A DNA stretch of 64,000 nt, taken from positions 186,001 through 250,000 of the forward strand of contig CAMDCE010000002.1 of assembly GCA_945889625.1 (NCBI GenBank), written 5' to 3'. The notes under the pieces were generated by a model that had not been told where the DNA came from, ran no database searches, and saw only the letters and a list, made by a program, of their open reading frames with translations. Made by a program: the position numbers and the translations under genes. This document shows positions 24,708-33,631 of the stretch, piece by piece; position 1 is the stretch's first letter, and each line of letters opens with the position of its first letter. Source of the DNA: Asaia bogorensis (GTDB lineage: Bacteria; Pseudomonadota; Alphaproteobacteria; Reyranellales; Reyranellaceae).

Positions 24708-25946
24708 TCAGCCGCTGCGTTGCCGCAGGCTGGCGATCCCCAGCGCCACGCCGCACAAAGTCAGCGCCAGGAAGATCGAGTAGGCGGCCATCGGCGACCA
24801 CAGTAGAGGCAAGGGACCGGCGGCGGCGCCCGACACGCCGATGACGAAGGTTGTACCCCGGATCGATCCGAGATGGGCAAGGCCAAACGACTCGGCCAAG
24901 CCGGACGAATGGGCGACCTGAAGAATACCGATCATGGCTCCCAGAGTAAACGCGTAGGCAAGCCCGCCGCCAAGCGTCGGCATCGCCATGACGCAGATGA
25001 CCGACGACGCCAGGGTGGCAAGCCCAAGAAGTCCGACCAGCCGGGCGCCGAAACGATCGACCAGCATGCCGCTGGCGAGAGTGGCGAGCGCCTGTGCAGT
25101 GGTCACCGCTCCCAGCAAGCCGATTGCATCAGGGCGACCGAGCCCCGCCGCTCCCATGGCTCGCACATGGTCGAGCAGGAGTGCCGTGTTGACCGCGTTG
25201 ACGAGGAGCGTGAGGGCGGTGAGATACCAGAACACCGTCGTGCGCGCGGCCTGGGCGAGGGTGAGACCGTTTCCCACGTTGGCCGAGATGCTGCGGCCGG
25301 AACGTCCGAAGTCCCTTCCCGACGGATGCTCCGGCCGGTTGCGATAAAGGGCCAATCCAACCGGCACCATGATGCCGAGCACGCCAGCGCCGAGCGCAAG
25401 ATAGGCCGAGCGCCAGCCTTCGGCCTGCATCACCGCTTCGGCAAGCGGCGGCACGACCAGCCCGCCCAGCGCCAGTCCCATCATCGCCAGCGCAGTGACA
25501 CGGCCGCGGAAACGGTCGAACCAGAGGTTGACCATCTGCGAGCTGACGAGGCTCAGGCCCGCGATGGCGGCGGCGCGCAGCAGAACGAAGCCCAGCGCCA
25601 GCGACCACGCGCCCCATGCGAGGCTCATGAAACCGCAGGCGCCGGCCAAGGCCAGCACGACGGGAACGATCAGGCGGCGCGGCCCGAAGCGGTCGACGAG
25701 GCGGCCAATCGACGGCGCCGTCAGGATGCCGAGAAAGGTGCCGACGCTATAGAGCACCAGCACATTGTCGCGTGTCAGCCCAAGGTCGGCAGCGATGGGA
25801 TCGATGAACGAGGAGACGCCGACCGTCTGACCCGGCGTGGTCGCGAAGGTGCCGACGAAGGCCGCGAACGCCACCAGGGCGCCGCCCAGGCCGGGCGACG
25901 GCCTTGTACGAGGCGCAATGTCTGTCGTCGCGGCTGATCTCTCCAT
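24708..25946 (-). CDS. MFS transporter, probable ars-operon efflux pump
   Basis: This is a 412-aa 12-helix MFS protein. Its first helix region has GTFATTPGQTVGVSSFIDPI, and the loop motif is GRLVDRFGPRRLIVPVV, repeated in the second half as GMLVDRFGARLVGLLG. It lies 22 bases downstream of the Cys-tailed flavoprotein and in the same operon as an ArsR repressor. Export of an arsenic or antimony species is therefore likely by context, but the sequence itself does not fix the substrate. The start at 25946 has a weak ribosome site; the long upstream extension of the frame lies within the flavoprotein gene. Confidence 0.8.
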   Translation of the reverse strand: MERSAATTDIAPRTRPSPGLGGALVAFAAFVGTFATTPGQTVGVSSFIDPIAADLGLTRDNVLVLYSVGTFLGILTAPSIGRLVDRFGPRRLIVPVVLALAGACGFMSLAWGAWSLALGFVLLRAAAIAGLSLVSSQMVNLWFDRFRGRVTALAMMGLALGGLVVPPLAEAVMQAEGWRSAYLALGAGVLGIMVPVGLALYRNRPEHPSGRDFGRSGRSISANVGNGLTLAQAARTTVFWYLTALTLLVNAVNTALLLDHVRAMGAAGLGRPDAIGLLGAVTTAQALATLASGMLVDRFGARLVGLLGLATLASSVICVMAMPTLGGGLAYAFTLGAMIGILQVAHSSGLAESFGLAHLGSIRGTTFVIGVSGAAAGPLPLLWSPMAAYSIFLALTLCGVALGIASLRQRSG

Positions 25947-25968
25947 CAGCAGGCTGCTGCGTGTCCCA

Positions 25969-27348
25969 TCAGCCGCAGCCGCAGCCCTTCTTGCCCTTGG
26001 ACTTGGCCTCGACGTCGGCCACGCAGCAGCCGCTGGCTGCTTCGACCGGCGGGCCGCCGCAGCAGCCTGCTGATGCGTCGGTCGGGCTCGCGAGCGGCCC
26101 TGGACCCGAGCAAACGCCGGTCTCGGGCAGCACCAGCTCCACCCTGGCCGCCGCCTCATGGTCGCCCGCGATCTCGGCCACGATCGAACGCACCTGCTCG
26201 TAGCCGGTCAGCATCAGGAAGGTCGGCGCGCGGCCGTAGCTCTTCATGCCGGCGAAGTAGAAGCCCGGCTCGGGCTGCGCCAGCTCGCGGGCACCATGCG
26301 GGCGCACCGTGCCGCAGCTGTGGAAGTTGGGATCGATCAGCGGCGCCAGCGCCGGCGGACACTCCACCGCCGGATCGAGCGACAGCCGGACCTCGCGCAG
26401 AAAATCGAACTCGGGCCGGAAGCCCGTCGCCACCACCAGCTCTTCGGCCACGACAAAGCGGCCGCAGCCCGACGACCCCGCGCCGATGCGCAACCTCTCG
26501 CCGTCCCGGCTGAGATGCGAGAGGCGAAAGCCGGTCTCGACGCAGATCTTGCCGCTCGCCACCAGGGCTGCGAAGGCCGCACCCAGCGCGCCACGCGCAG
26601 CGAGCTTGTCGTTGGCGCCGCCGCCGAAAGCCTCCTCGGGATTGTCGCCGCGCAGCAGCCACATGACCTTCGTCGTTGGCGCCTCTTCCTTGAGTCGCGT
26701 GAGGTCGATCAGGGTGCCGATGGCCGAGTGGCCGGCGCCCAGCACGGCGACCGTCTTGCCGGCATAACGGGCGCGCTCGCGGCCCAGCACGTCGGGCATG
26801 CCGTAGGCGATGCGATCGTGCATCTCGCGCTCGCCCGTCGCCGGCTGACCGTCGGCGCCGGCAGGATTGGGCGAGAACCAGGTGCCGGTGGCATCGATCA
26901 CCGCATCGGCCTTGAGCTGCTCCGGTCCCTTGCCGTTCTGATAGCGGATGGTGAAGGGTTCGAAGGCGCGTCCGTTGCTCTTCATCTTGTCGAATCCCGC
27001 GCGTCCGACGCTGGTCACCATGCTGCTGGTGCGGATGTGGTCCTTGAGCGGCGTGCGCGTCGCCAGCGGCTCGAGATATTGCGCCAAAAGCTCACCGCCG
27101 GTCGGGTACTGGTCGGGTGCCGGCGAGTTCCAGCCGGCCGCCACCAGCAGGCGCTCCGATGCCTTGTCTATGGCGTATTCCCAGGGCGAGAACAGCGGCA
27201 CATGGCTCCACTGGCGCACGGCGTGACCGACCTGCGGGCCAGCTTCGAGCACGATCGGCTCCATGCCGCGCTCCAGCACGTGGGCAGCGGCAGCGAGGCC
27301 GACGGGCCCTGCGCCCAGGATGGCAACGGTCTTGGCGGGCTGGGTCAT
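25969..27348 (-). CDS. ArsO-like flavoprotein monooxygenase with cysteine-rich tail
   Basis: This is a 459-aa FAD/NAD(P)H-dependent oxidoreductase of the flavin-containing monooxygenase type. It has the FAD motif VAILGAGPVGLAAAAHVLE at the N-terminus, the NADPH-binding motif VAVLGAGHSAIGTLIDL in the middle, and the ATGFRPEFDFL motif. The last ~50 residues carry seven cysteines, as a VCSG, two GCC groups and a terminal GCGCG, separated by a basic linker. Flavoproteins of this kind (ArsO or related) accompany ArsR and efflux genes in arsenic operons. The Cys tail may bind trivalent metalloid, which is inference. It has a good ribosome site (AGGAGTAG), and an ArsR-type operator lies 17 bases upstream. 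Confidence 0.8.
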   Translation of the reverse strand: MTQPAKTVAILGAGPVGLAAAAHVLERGMEPIVLEAGPQVGHAVRQWSHVPLFSPWEYAIDKASERLLVAAGWNSPAPDQYPTGGELLAQYLEPLATRTPLKDHIRTSSMVTSVGRAGFDKMKSNGRAFEPFTIRYQNGKGPEQLKADAVIDATGTWFSPNPAGADGQPATGEREMHDRIAYGMPDVLGRERARYAGKTVAVLGAGHSAIGTLIDLTRLKEEAPTTKVMWLLRGDNPEEAFGGGANDKLAARGALGAAFAALVASGKICVETGFRLSHLSRDGERLRIGAGSSGCGRFVVAEELVVATGFRPEFDFLREVRLSLDPAVECPPALAPLIDPNFHSCGTVRPHGARELAQPEPGFYFAGMKSYGRAPTFLMLTGYEQVRSIVAEIAGDHEAAARVELVLPETGVCSGPGPLASPTDASAGCCGGPPVEAASGCCVADVEAKSKGKKGCGCG

Positions 27349-27364
27349 TGGACTACTCCTGTTC

Positions 27365-27380
27365 TTCTAGAATCATCGAA
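27365..27380 (-). promoter_or_regulatory. ArsR-type operator, internal
   Basis: TTCTAGAATCATCGAA lies between arsR and the flavoprotein gene. It matches the site at 27761-27776 at 14 of 16 positions, and both contain the TTCGAT half-site (minus strand) shared with the arsR-acr3 promoter. A second internal operator suggests an additional regulated promoter for the flavoprotein and pumps. Confidence 0.6.
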
Positions 27381-27398
27381 CTATGTGGGCAAAAAAAC

Positions 27399-27719
27399 TC
27401 AGGCGACCTTGGGCAGCACGACCGGCGCGCACGAGCCTTCGGCGCAGCACTCTTCGACCAGGTAACCGATCAGTCCGCGCATCAGATCGTAATTGGTGTG
27501 GCAGACGAGCGTCGTGGCGTCGCGCGTCTGGGTGACGAGGCCGACACCGATCAGCGCCTTGAGATGATGCGACAGTGTCGAAGCAGCGATGCCGATCTTG
27601 GCCTGCAAGCGGCCAACCGACAGGCCTTCCTCTCCCGCCCGCGTGAGGGTTCGGTAGATCTTCAGGCGGGTCGGATTGCCGAGCGCTTCCAGGCGCGCGG
27701 CTGCGTCGTCGAGGTTCAT
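27399..27719 (-). CDS. arsR: ArsR-family repressor, second ars locus
   Basis: This is a 106-aa winged-helix repressor with helix-turn-helix IAASTLSHHLKALIGVGLV (about residues 44-62) and a C-terminal ECCAEGSC putting cysteines at 91, 92 and 97. These are the same positions as in the first ArsR of the window. C73 is additional. This supports As(III)/Sb(III) sensing. It is the first gene of the minus-strand operon with the Cys-tailed flavoprotein and MFS pumps. Operator-like sites lie 42 bases upstream and just downstream of the gene. Confidence 0.9.
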   Translation of the reverse strand: MNLDDAAARLEALGNPTRLKIYRTLTRAGEEGLSVGRLQAKIGIAASTLSHHLKALIGVGLVTQTRDATTLVCHTNYDLMRGLIGYLVEECCAEGSCAPVVLPKVA

Positions 27720-27760
27720 AAGCTCAAGATAGGAAAGCCGGCCAGGACTGTCAACGGTAT

Positions 27761-27776
27761 TTCTAGAACAATCGAA
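27761..27776 (-). promoter_or_regulatory. ArsR-type operator upstream of second arsR
   Basis: TTCTAGAACAATCGAA lies 42 bases before the arsR start and is nearly identical to the internal site at 27365-27380. On the transcribed strand it reads TTCGATTGTTCTAGAA, with a TCTAGA palindrome at one end. Binding by the adjacent ArsR is inferred from position and duplication. Confidence 0.6.
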
Positions 27777-27788
27777 TAAGATACTGCT

Positions 27789-29219
27789 TCACTGGCACGT
27801 CCCCGCCCCTTGGCTCAACACCTCGGGGTCGGCGCAGGCGCTGCAGGCATTGCCGTAGGTCTTGCGGCTGCCGTCGCGGCGCACGCCGCAGGCCGGACGG
27901 TAGTCGCGCGTGCACATCTGCGGCCGCGGGTCGGCGCACCGGCCGCCGGCGATCGGCAGCGATTCGTCGGCAAGCTCGGCCTTGGTCATGAGGAACACGA
28001 AGGGTCGCAGGCGATAGTCGCCGATCGTGCCGATGATCGAGATCAGCACGCCCGCTGCCGGCAGGGGAGTAAGCGGCCGGGCGAGCGTGATGTTGAGATC
28101 CACGGTGTTGCTCGCCTGGTTCTCGTCGGTGAGAGCCGCCTCGATGCGGTCGGGCGTCGCCGAGATCACCTTCACTGGAACCTTGAGCCGCGTGCCGCCT
28201 CTCTGCTTGTCGCCGATCGCCTTCCATACCTTGTCCGCCGCCTCGCGGTTGGCGGCCGATTCGTCGCGGTGGCGAAGCACGAATTCCCAGTCGGCGAAGG
28301 ACAGCAGTTTGGCGTCGCTGTCGGCCACCAGCTGCACCGCGAGCTCGGCGGGCGACAGAGCGCGCGAGATCGAAGCGGCGAATTTTTCGGGTGGCGAGCG
28401 CTCGCCCGCCGCGGCGACCCTGGCCAGGAGATCGTCCCAGCCGTCCTCGCTGCCGTGGTAGCGCTGGTAGCGCGAGCGCGCGTATTTCTCGATGTTGGCC
28501 GCGGCGCTCTCGTTCCTGGTCGAGCGGGCAAGTGCTATGGCGCGCGCGGCGTGCCAGAAACCCAGCGCATCGAGCGGCGTGCTCTCGAGCTCGGCCACCG
28601 AGAGCTGATAGACGTCCTGAAGGTTGTCGGGATCGCCCGCCACCGCCTCGAGGAGGTGGACGCGGGCTCTTGCATAGTCCTTGGCCTGGAGTGCCGCGAA
28701 GCCCAGCGTGCCGCCGAACACCGCCGCGAACTGTTGCCTGGTCCGCACAAACTCGGCCTCGCCGAGAGCGGCGGGCTTCTGCAGCCCGGCGAGTACCGCC
28801 ATGCCGCGCTGGGCGGCGTCGACCGCCGGGGCAAGTGCCGGCGCATCACCCGACATGGCGCGGGTGCGGCCGATGAAGGCGCGATTGGCGAGCGCCTGCA
28901 TATTGTCGGGCTCGAGTTGCAGAAGGCGCGCCGCCGCGGCGTCGGCCTTCGCGAGATTGTTGGCAGCCTGCCAAGCCGTCATCAGCTGCTCGAAGGCATC
29001 GATGCGCAAGTTGCTGTTGGGATACCAGGCGAGAAACACGTCGATCGCCTGGGCGCGCTTGCCGGCGTCGCGGGTATTGAGCGCGGACTTGTAGGCCGCC
29101 GCCTCGGCTGGATTGTCGATCGGCCTGTTCTGTGCCGGTCCCAGCGTCTGGGCGCGCACGTCGCCGGCGGCGACGACCGTCAGCGACAGCACGAGCAAGA
29201 GCCGACACAGGGCCTGCAT
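27789..29219 (-). CDS. Secreted helical-repeat protein with C-terminal Kazal-like domain
   Basis: This is a 476-aa protein. A signal peptide (MQALCRLLLVLSLTVVAAGD, cleavage near RAQ) is followed by a helical TPR-like region (about 30-250, with repeats such as LLQLEPDNMQALANRAFIGR and FAALQAKDYARARVHLLEAV). A beta-rich stretch (about 330-420) comes next. The C-terminus has six cysteines in Kazal order: C-x7-C in CTRDYRPAC, TYGNAC, then CSAC and a final TCQ. Kazal domains are serine-protease inhibitors, so this may protect the periplasm or cell surface from proteases. Start 29219 is chosen for its AAGAGG ribosome site over the ATG 15 bases upstream. Confidence 0.75.
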   Translation of the reverse strand: MQALCRLLLVLSLTVVAAGDVRAQTLGPAQNRPIDNPAEAAAYKSALNTRDAGKRAQAIDVFLAWYPNSNLRIDAFEQLMTAWQAANNLAKADAAAARLLQLEPDNMQALANRAFIGRTRAMSGDAPALAPAVDAAQRGMAVLAGLQKPAALGEAEFVRTRQQFAAVFGGTLGFAALQAKDYARARVHLLEAVAGDPDNLQDVYQLSVAELESTPLDALGFWHAARAIALARSTRNESAAANIEKYARSRYQRYHGSEDGWDDLLARVAAAGERSPPEKFAASISRALSPAELAVQLVADSDAKLLSFADWEFVLRHRDESAANREAADKVWKAIGDKQRGGTRLKVPVKVISATPDRIEAALTDENQASNTVDLNITLARPLTPLPAAGVLISIIGTIGDYRLRPFVFLMTKAELADESLPIAGGRCADPRPQMCTRDYRPACGVRRDGSRKTYGNACSACADPEVLSQGAGTCQ

Positions 29220-29341
29220 TGCAACCTCTTCCACAGCCCCCGATGCATGTTATCACACTGCCGGCCGGGGCTGGAAATACCGTGCTAGTTTTGTCGAATT
29301 AAGGCAGTGTTTGCATGGGATTACGAGCGGGGACACAGACG

Positions 29342-30469
29342 ATGAACCAGTGGCGTTTGACGGCGGCGGCCTGCCTGGCGGCCGGCGTGCTGGCGGCCTC
29401 CCCGGTGGTGTCGGTGCAGGCCCAGCAACAGGGAGCGCCGGCGCCGGCCGTGCTGGTTCAGCCTGCCGAGCTGACGTCGATCGCCGATCAGGCGGAATTC
29501 GTCGGCCGCGCCGCGGCCGTCGACAAGGTCGAGCTGCGGGCGCGCGTCAAGGGCTTCCTGGGGCCGCGCAAGTTCAGCGACGGCGACATGGTGGCGAAGG
29601 ACGCGGTCGTCTTCACCATCGAGCCCGAGATCTACCAGGCCGCGGTCGACCAGAAGGTGGCCCAGCGAGATGCGGCGACGGCGGCACTCACCAACGCTGA
29701 TCTGCAGCTCCAGCGTGCGGCCGAGCTGTTGCGCACGAACACTGGCACGAAGCAGACCTACGACCAGCGCCTATCCGAGCAGCTCCAGGCCAAGGCGCAG
29801 CTTGAGGACGCCAGGGCCCAGCTGCGCGACGCCGAGATCCAGCTCTCCTACACCGAGATCAAGTCGCCGATCGCCGGCCGCATCGGCCGCGCGTCGGTGT
29901 CGCCCGGCAACCTGGTCGGCCCCGATTCGGGCGTGCTGGCGACGGTGGTGAGCGAGACGCCGATCCGCGTGCTCTTTCCGGTGACGCAGCGCGAGCTGCT
30001 CGAGGCCAAGCGCGATGCCAGCGCCGGCGATCCGCCCGTCGTGCGGCTGCGCCTGGCCGACAGCAGCATCTACAAGGAGAAGGGCAAGCTCGACTTCATC
30101 GACATCACGGTCGATCCCAAGACCGACGGCCAGATCGTACGCGCGACCTTCGACAACAAGGACAATCTGCTGACCGACGGTCAGACCGTCCGGGTGGTCC
30201 TCGAGGAAAGCAAGCCGCAGAGTGTGGTGACGGTGCCGCAGCAGGCCATCGCAATCGACCAGACGGGCTCCTACCTCTTCGTGGTCGACGACAAGAACGC
30301 GGTCGAGCTGCGGCGGGTCAAGACGGGCATCGTGCGCAACGGTAAGCTCGTCGTCAGCGAAGGCCTGAAACCGGGTGACAAAGTCATCATCCAGGGCCAG
30401 CAGCGTGTGCGCCAGGGCATGACCGTGGCGCCCACTCTCGCCCCGGCGGCGCCGGCCAAACCGCAATAG
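29342..30469 (+). CDS. RND efflux periplasmic adaptor (AcrA/MexA type)
   Basis: This is a 375-aa membrane-fusion protein. It has a signal sequence (MNQWRLTAAACLAAGVLAAS), a barrel-sandwich lipoyl half (about 60-85 with VDKVELRARVKGFL), an alpha-hairpin (about 100-165, QRAAELLRTNTGTKQTYDQR), a second lipoyl half (SPIAGRIGRASVSPGNLVGP) and a membrane-proximal C-terminal domain. No lipobox Cys is evident. It connects the inner-membrane pump to an outer-membrane channel. The pump gene follows 4 bases later. No TolC-type gene is in the vicinity, so a channel encoded elsewhere must be used. Confidence 0.92.
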   Translation: MNQWRLTAAACLAAGVLAASPVVSVQAQQQGAPAPAVLVQPAELTSIADQAEFVGRAAAVDKVELRARVKGFLGPRKFSDGDMVAKDAVVFTIEPEIYQAAVDQKVAQRDAATAALTNADLQLQRAAELLRTNTGTKQTYDQRLSEQLQAKAQLEDARAQLRDAEIQLSYTEIKSPIAGRIGRASVSPGNLVGPDSGVLATVVSETPIRVLFPVTQRELLEAKRDASAGDPPVVRLRLADSSIYKEKGKLDFIDITVDPKTDGQIVRATFDNKDNLLTDGQTVRVVLEESKPQSVVTVPQQAIAIDQTGSYLFVVDDKNAVELRRVKTGIVRNGKLVVSEGLKPGDKVIIQGQQRVRQGMTVAPTLAPAAPAKPQ

Positions 30470-30473
30470 TGCC

Positions 30474-33400
30474 ATGACCATCTCGTCCCTGTTTATCCGC
30501 CGGCCGCGGCTGGCCTTCGTCGTCTCGACTGTCATCACCATCGCGGGCCTGCTGGCGCTGACCGCGCTGCCGGTGTCGCAGTTCCCCGACATCGTGCCGC
30601 CGCAGGTCCGGGTCACCGCCACCTATCCCGGCGCCTCGGCACAGGCGGTCGAGGAGAGCGTGGCCCAGGTCATCGAAGGGCAGGTCAACGGCGTCGAGCG
30701 CATGATCTACATGAAGTCGACATCGGGCGGCGACGGCAGCTATGCGCTTACCGTCAGCTTCGCGGTCGGTTCGAATCCCGATCTCAACACTGTCAACGTC
30801 ACCAACCGCGTCAACCAGGTGCTGGCATTGCTGCCGCCCGAGGTGCAGCGGCTGGGCGTCACCACCAAGAAGCAGTCCTCGGCGCTGCTGCAGGTCGTTG
30901 CGGTCTATTCACCCAAGGGCAGCCGCGACGGGCTGTTCCTGTCGAACTTCTCGACCATAACCCTCCTCGACACGCTGCGCCGCGTGCCGGGCGTGGGCGA
31001 CGCAACGCTGTTCGGCCCGCTCGACTACTCGATGCGCATCTGGCTGAACCTCGACCGCATGTCGAGTCTCGACATCACGGCCGACGATGTCGTCAAGGCG
31101 GTACAGGCGCAGAACGTGCAGGCCGCCGTCGGCTTGGTCGGCGCGGCGCCGTTGCTCGACGATGTCGGCTTCCAGCTCAACATCACCACGCAGGGCCGCC
31201 TCGTCACCGTGGGCGAGTTCGAGGACATCGTGGTGCGCGCCAAGGCCGACGGCGCGCTGGTGCGCGTCAAGGACATCGCCCGGGTCGAGCTTGGCGCCAA
31301 GACCAGCGATTCGATCGGCCGCTACAACGGCAGTCCGGCGGCCGGCATCCAGATCTACCAGCTGCCCGGCGCCAATGCGCTGGCCACGGCGCAGGGCGTG
31401 CGCAAGGCCCTGAAGGAACTAGAGCCGCGCTTCCCCGACGACGTTGCCTTCAACGTCATGTACGACACCACGGTGTTCGTCGAGGCCACCATCGAGAGCG
31501 TGATCCATACGCTGATCGAGGCCTTCGTGCTGGTGGCCATCGTGGTCTTCATCTTCCTTGGCAACCTGCGCGCCACGCTCATTCCCATCATTGCCGTGCC
31601 GGTGGCGCTGATCGGCACTTTCGCCGTCATGCTGGCGCTCGGCTTCTCGGCCAACACCGTCTCGCTCCTTGCCCTCGTGCTGGCCATCGGCATCGTGGTC
31701 GACGACGCCATCGTCGTGGTCGAGGCGGTCGAGCACATTCTGGAGCACGAGCCCGAGCTCACGCCCGCCCAGGCGACCGAGAAGGCGATGGAACAGGTTA
31801 CCGCCCCCATCATCGCCATCACGCTGGTGCTGCTCTCGGTGTTCATTCCGACCGCCTTCATCCCCGGCATTACCGGCCAGCTCTACCAGCAGTTCGCGGT
31901 CGCGGTTTCGGTGTCGATGGTGATCTCCGCCCTCAATGCGCTGTCGCTGTCGCCGGCGCTGTGCTCGCTGATCCTGCGCCATCGCGGCAAGCCGCGCGGC
32001 GTCATGGCCTGGCTGCAGAACGGCATCGACAAGAGCCGCGACGGCTACGTGCGCCTGGTGACACCGATCGCCCGCCGCACCTTCCTGGCGCTGATCCTGG
32101 TCGGCGGCTTCGTGGTCGCTACCGGCGGCATCGGCAGTCTCGTGCCGTCGGGCTTCCTGCCCGACGAGGACCAGGGCGCCTTCATGGCCGAGGTGCAGCT
32201 TCCCGACGCGGCCTCGACCAACCGCACGCTGGCTTCGATCAAGGAGGTCGAGCAGACGATCATCGGCAAGCCGTGGATGCGGAGCATCTTCACCGTCAGC
32301 GGCTACAGCCTGCTCGACGGGCTCAACCTGCCCAACCGCGGCCTGGTCGTCGTCGAGCTCAAGCCGTTCGCCGAGCGCAAGGACAAGACGCTCACGGTGT
32401 TCTATGCGCTCGAGGAGCTGAACAAGGCGTTCACCCAGATCGCCTCGGCCAACGTCTTCGCCTTTAACCTGCCGCCCATCATGGGCCTGGGCAATTCGTC
32501 AGGCTTCGAGTTCGTTGTGCAGTCGCTGGCCGGCGCGCCGCCCGCCGATCTCGCCGCCGTCGCCCGCGGCATGATGGTCTCGGCCCAGGAAGTACCGCAG
32601 CTCACCAACGTGTTCACGACCTATGCCGCCACGACGCCTCAGATCAACCTCAAGCTCGACCGCGAGCGTGCCCAGGCGCTGGGGGTATCCATCTCCGACA
32701 TCTTCTCGGCGATGCAGACGACGCTCGGCGGCGCCTATACCAACGATTTCAACCTGTTCGGCCGCGTCTGGCAGGTCAAGGTGCAGGCCGACGCGCCCGA
32801 CCGCAGCACCGTCAACGATGTCTTCCGTGTGCGCGTGCGCTCGTCCAACGGCGAGCTGTTGCCGCTGCAGGCCGTGGCCAGCGTCGACCTCATCACCGCG
32901 CCCTCGTCGGTCGTGCGCTACAACAACCTGCGTTCGGTGGTCGTGAACGGCGCTCCCGCCCCCGGCTACTCGTCGGGCGAGGCGATCGCCGCCATGGAGA
33001 AGCTCGCCGGGGCCACCTTGCCGGCCGGCTATGGCTATGAATGGACCGGCACGGCCCTGCAGGAGAAGGCGGCGAGCGGACAGACCGGCTTCATCCTGGT
33101 GCTGGCCGTGGTGTTCGCCTACCTCTTCCTGGTCGGCCTGTACGAAAGCACCGCCATCCCGATCGCCGCCCTGCTGTCGGTCGCGGTCGGCCTGTTTGGC
33201 GCGGTGACGGCGTTGTTCCTAAGCGGGCTCGACAACAACATCTTCGCCCAGATCGGCATCGTCGTGCTGATCGCGCTGGCCGCCAAGAACGCCATCTTGA
33301 TCATCGAGTTCGCCATGGAAGAGCGTGCCCACGGACGCGACATCGTGACGGCGGCGACCACGGCGGCGTCCTTGCGCTTCCGAGCCGTGATGATGACCTC

Positions 33401-33617
33401 GTTCGCCTTCATCCTGGGCCTGGTGCCGCTGGTGATCGCCTCGGGCGCCGGTGCAGCCACCCAGCGCGCCGTCGGCACCGCGGTGTTCGGCGGCATGATT
33501 GCGGCGTCCTTCCTCGGCATCTTCGTGATCCCGGGCCTCTACGTCGCCTTCCAGACTTTCCGCGAGAAGATCAAGGGGATCGGCAAGGCCAAACCGGCGG
33601 AGCCGGCGGCCCACTAA
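30474..33617 (+). CDS. RND multidrug efflux permease, HAE1 family (AcrB type)
   Basis: This is a 1047-aa inner-membrane proton/drug antiporter. It starts with the family sequence ISSLFIRRPRLAFVVS. Twelve hydrophobic helices flank two large periplasmic loops. The proton-relay aspartates in helix 4 are D410 and D411 (AIGIVVDDAIVVVE), and the second-half motif AKNAILIIEFA is intact. The length is full for AcrB/MexB homologues, so it should be functional. It is an operon with the adaptor. No local regulator gene is present. Substrates are unknown; solvents, dyes or antibiotics are typical. Confidence 0.95.
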   Translation: MTISSLFIRRPRLAFVVSTVITIAGLLALTALPVSQFPDIVPPQVRVTATYPGASAQAVEESVAQVIEGQVNGVERMIYMKSTSGGDGSYALTVSFAVGSNPDLNTVNVTNRVNQVLALLPPEVQRLGVTTKKQSSALLQVVAVYSPKGSRDGLFLSNFSTITLLDTLRRVPGVGDATLFGPLDYSMRIWLNLDRMSSLDITADDVVKAVQAQNVQAAVGLVGAAPLLDDVGFQLNITTQGRLVTVGEFEDIVVRAKADGALVRVKDIARVELGAKTSDSIGRYNGSPAAGIQIYQLPGANALATAQGVRKALKELEPRFPDDVAFNVMYDTTVFVEATIESVIHTLIEAFVLVAIVVFIFLGNLRATLIPIIAVPVALIGTFAVMLALGFSANTVSLLALVLAIGIVVDDAIVVVEAVEHILEHEPELTPAQATEKAMEQVTAPIIAITLVLLSVFIPTAFIPGITGQLYQQFAVAVSVSMVISALNALSLSPALCSLILRHRGKPRGVMAWLQNGIDKSRDGYVRLVTPIARRTFLALILVGGFVVATGGIGSLVPSGFLPDEDQGAFMAEVQLPDAASTNRTLASIKEVEQTIIGKPWMRSIFTVSGYSLLDGLNLPNRGLVVVELKPFAERKDKTLTVFYALEELNKAFTQIASANVFAFNLPPIMGLGNSSGFEFVVQSLAGAPPADLAAVARGMMVSAQEVPQLTNVFTTYAATTPQINLKLDRERAQALGVSISDIFSAMQTTLGGAYTNDFNLFGRVWQVKVQADAPDRSTVNDVFRVRVRSSNGELLPLQAVASVDLITAPSSVVRYNNLRSVVVNGAPAPGYSSGEAIAAMEKLAGATLPAGYGYEWTGTALQEKAASGQTGFILVLAVVFAYLFLVGLYESTAIPIAALLSVAVGLFGAVTALFLSGLDNNIFAQIGIVVLIALAAKNAILIIEFAMEERAHGRDIVTAATTAASLRFRAVMMTSFAFILGLVPLVIASGAGAATQRAVGTAVFGGMIAASFLGIFVIPGLYVAFQTFREKIKGIGKAKPAEPAAH

Positions 33618-33631
33618 TCAAGCGGCGGCCG

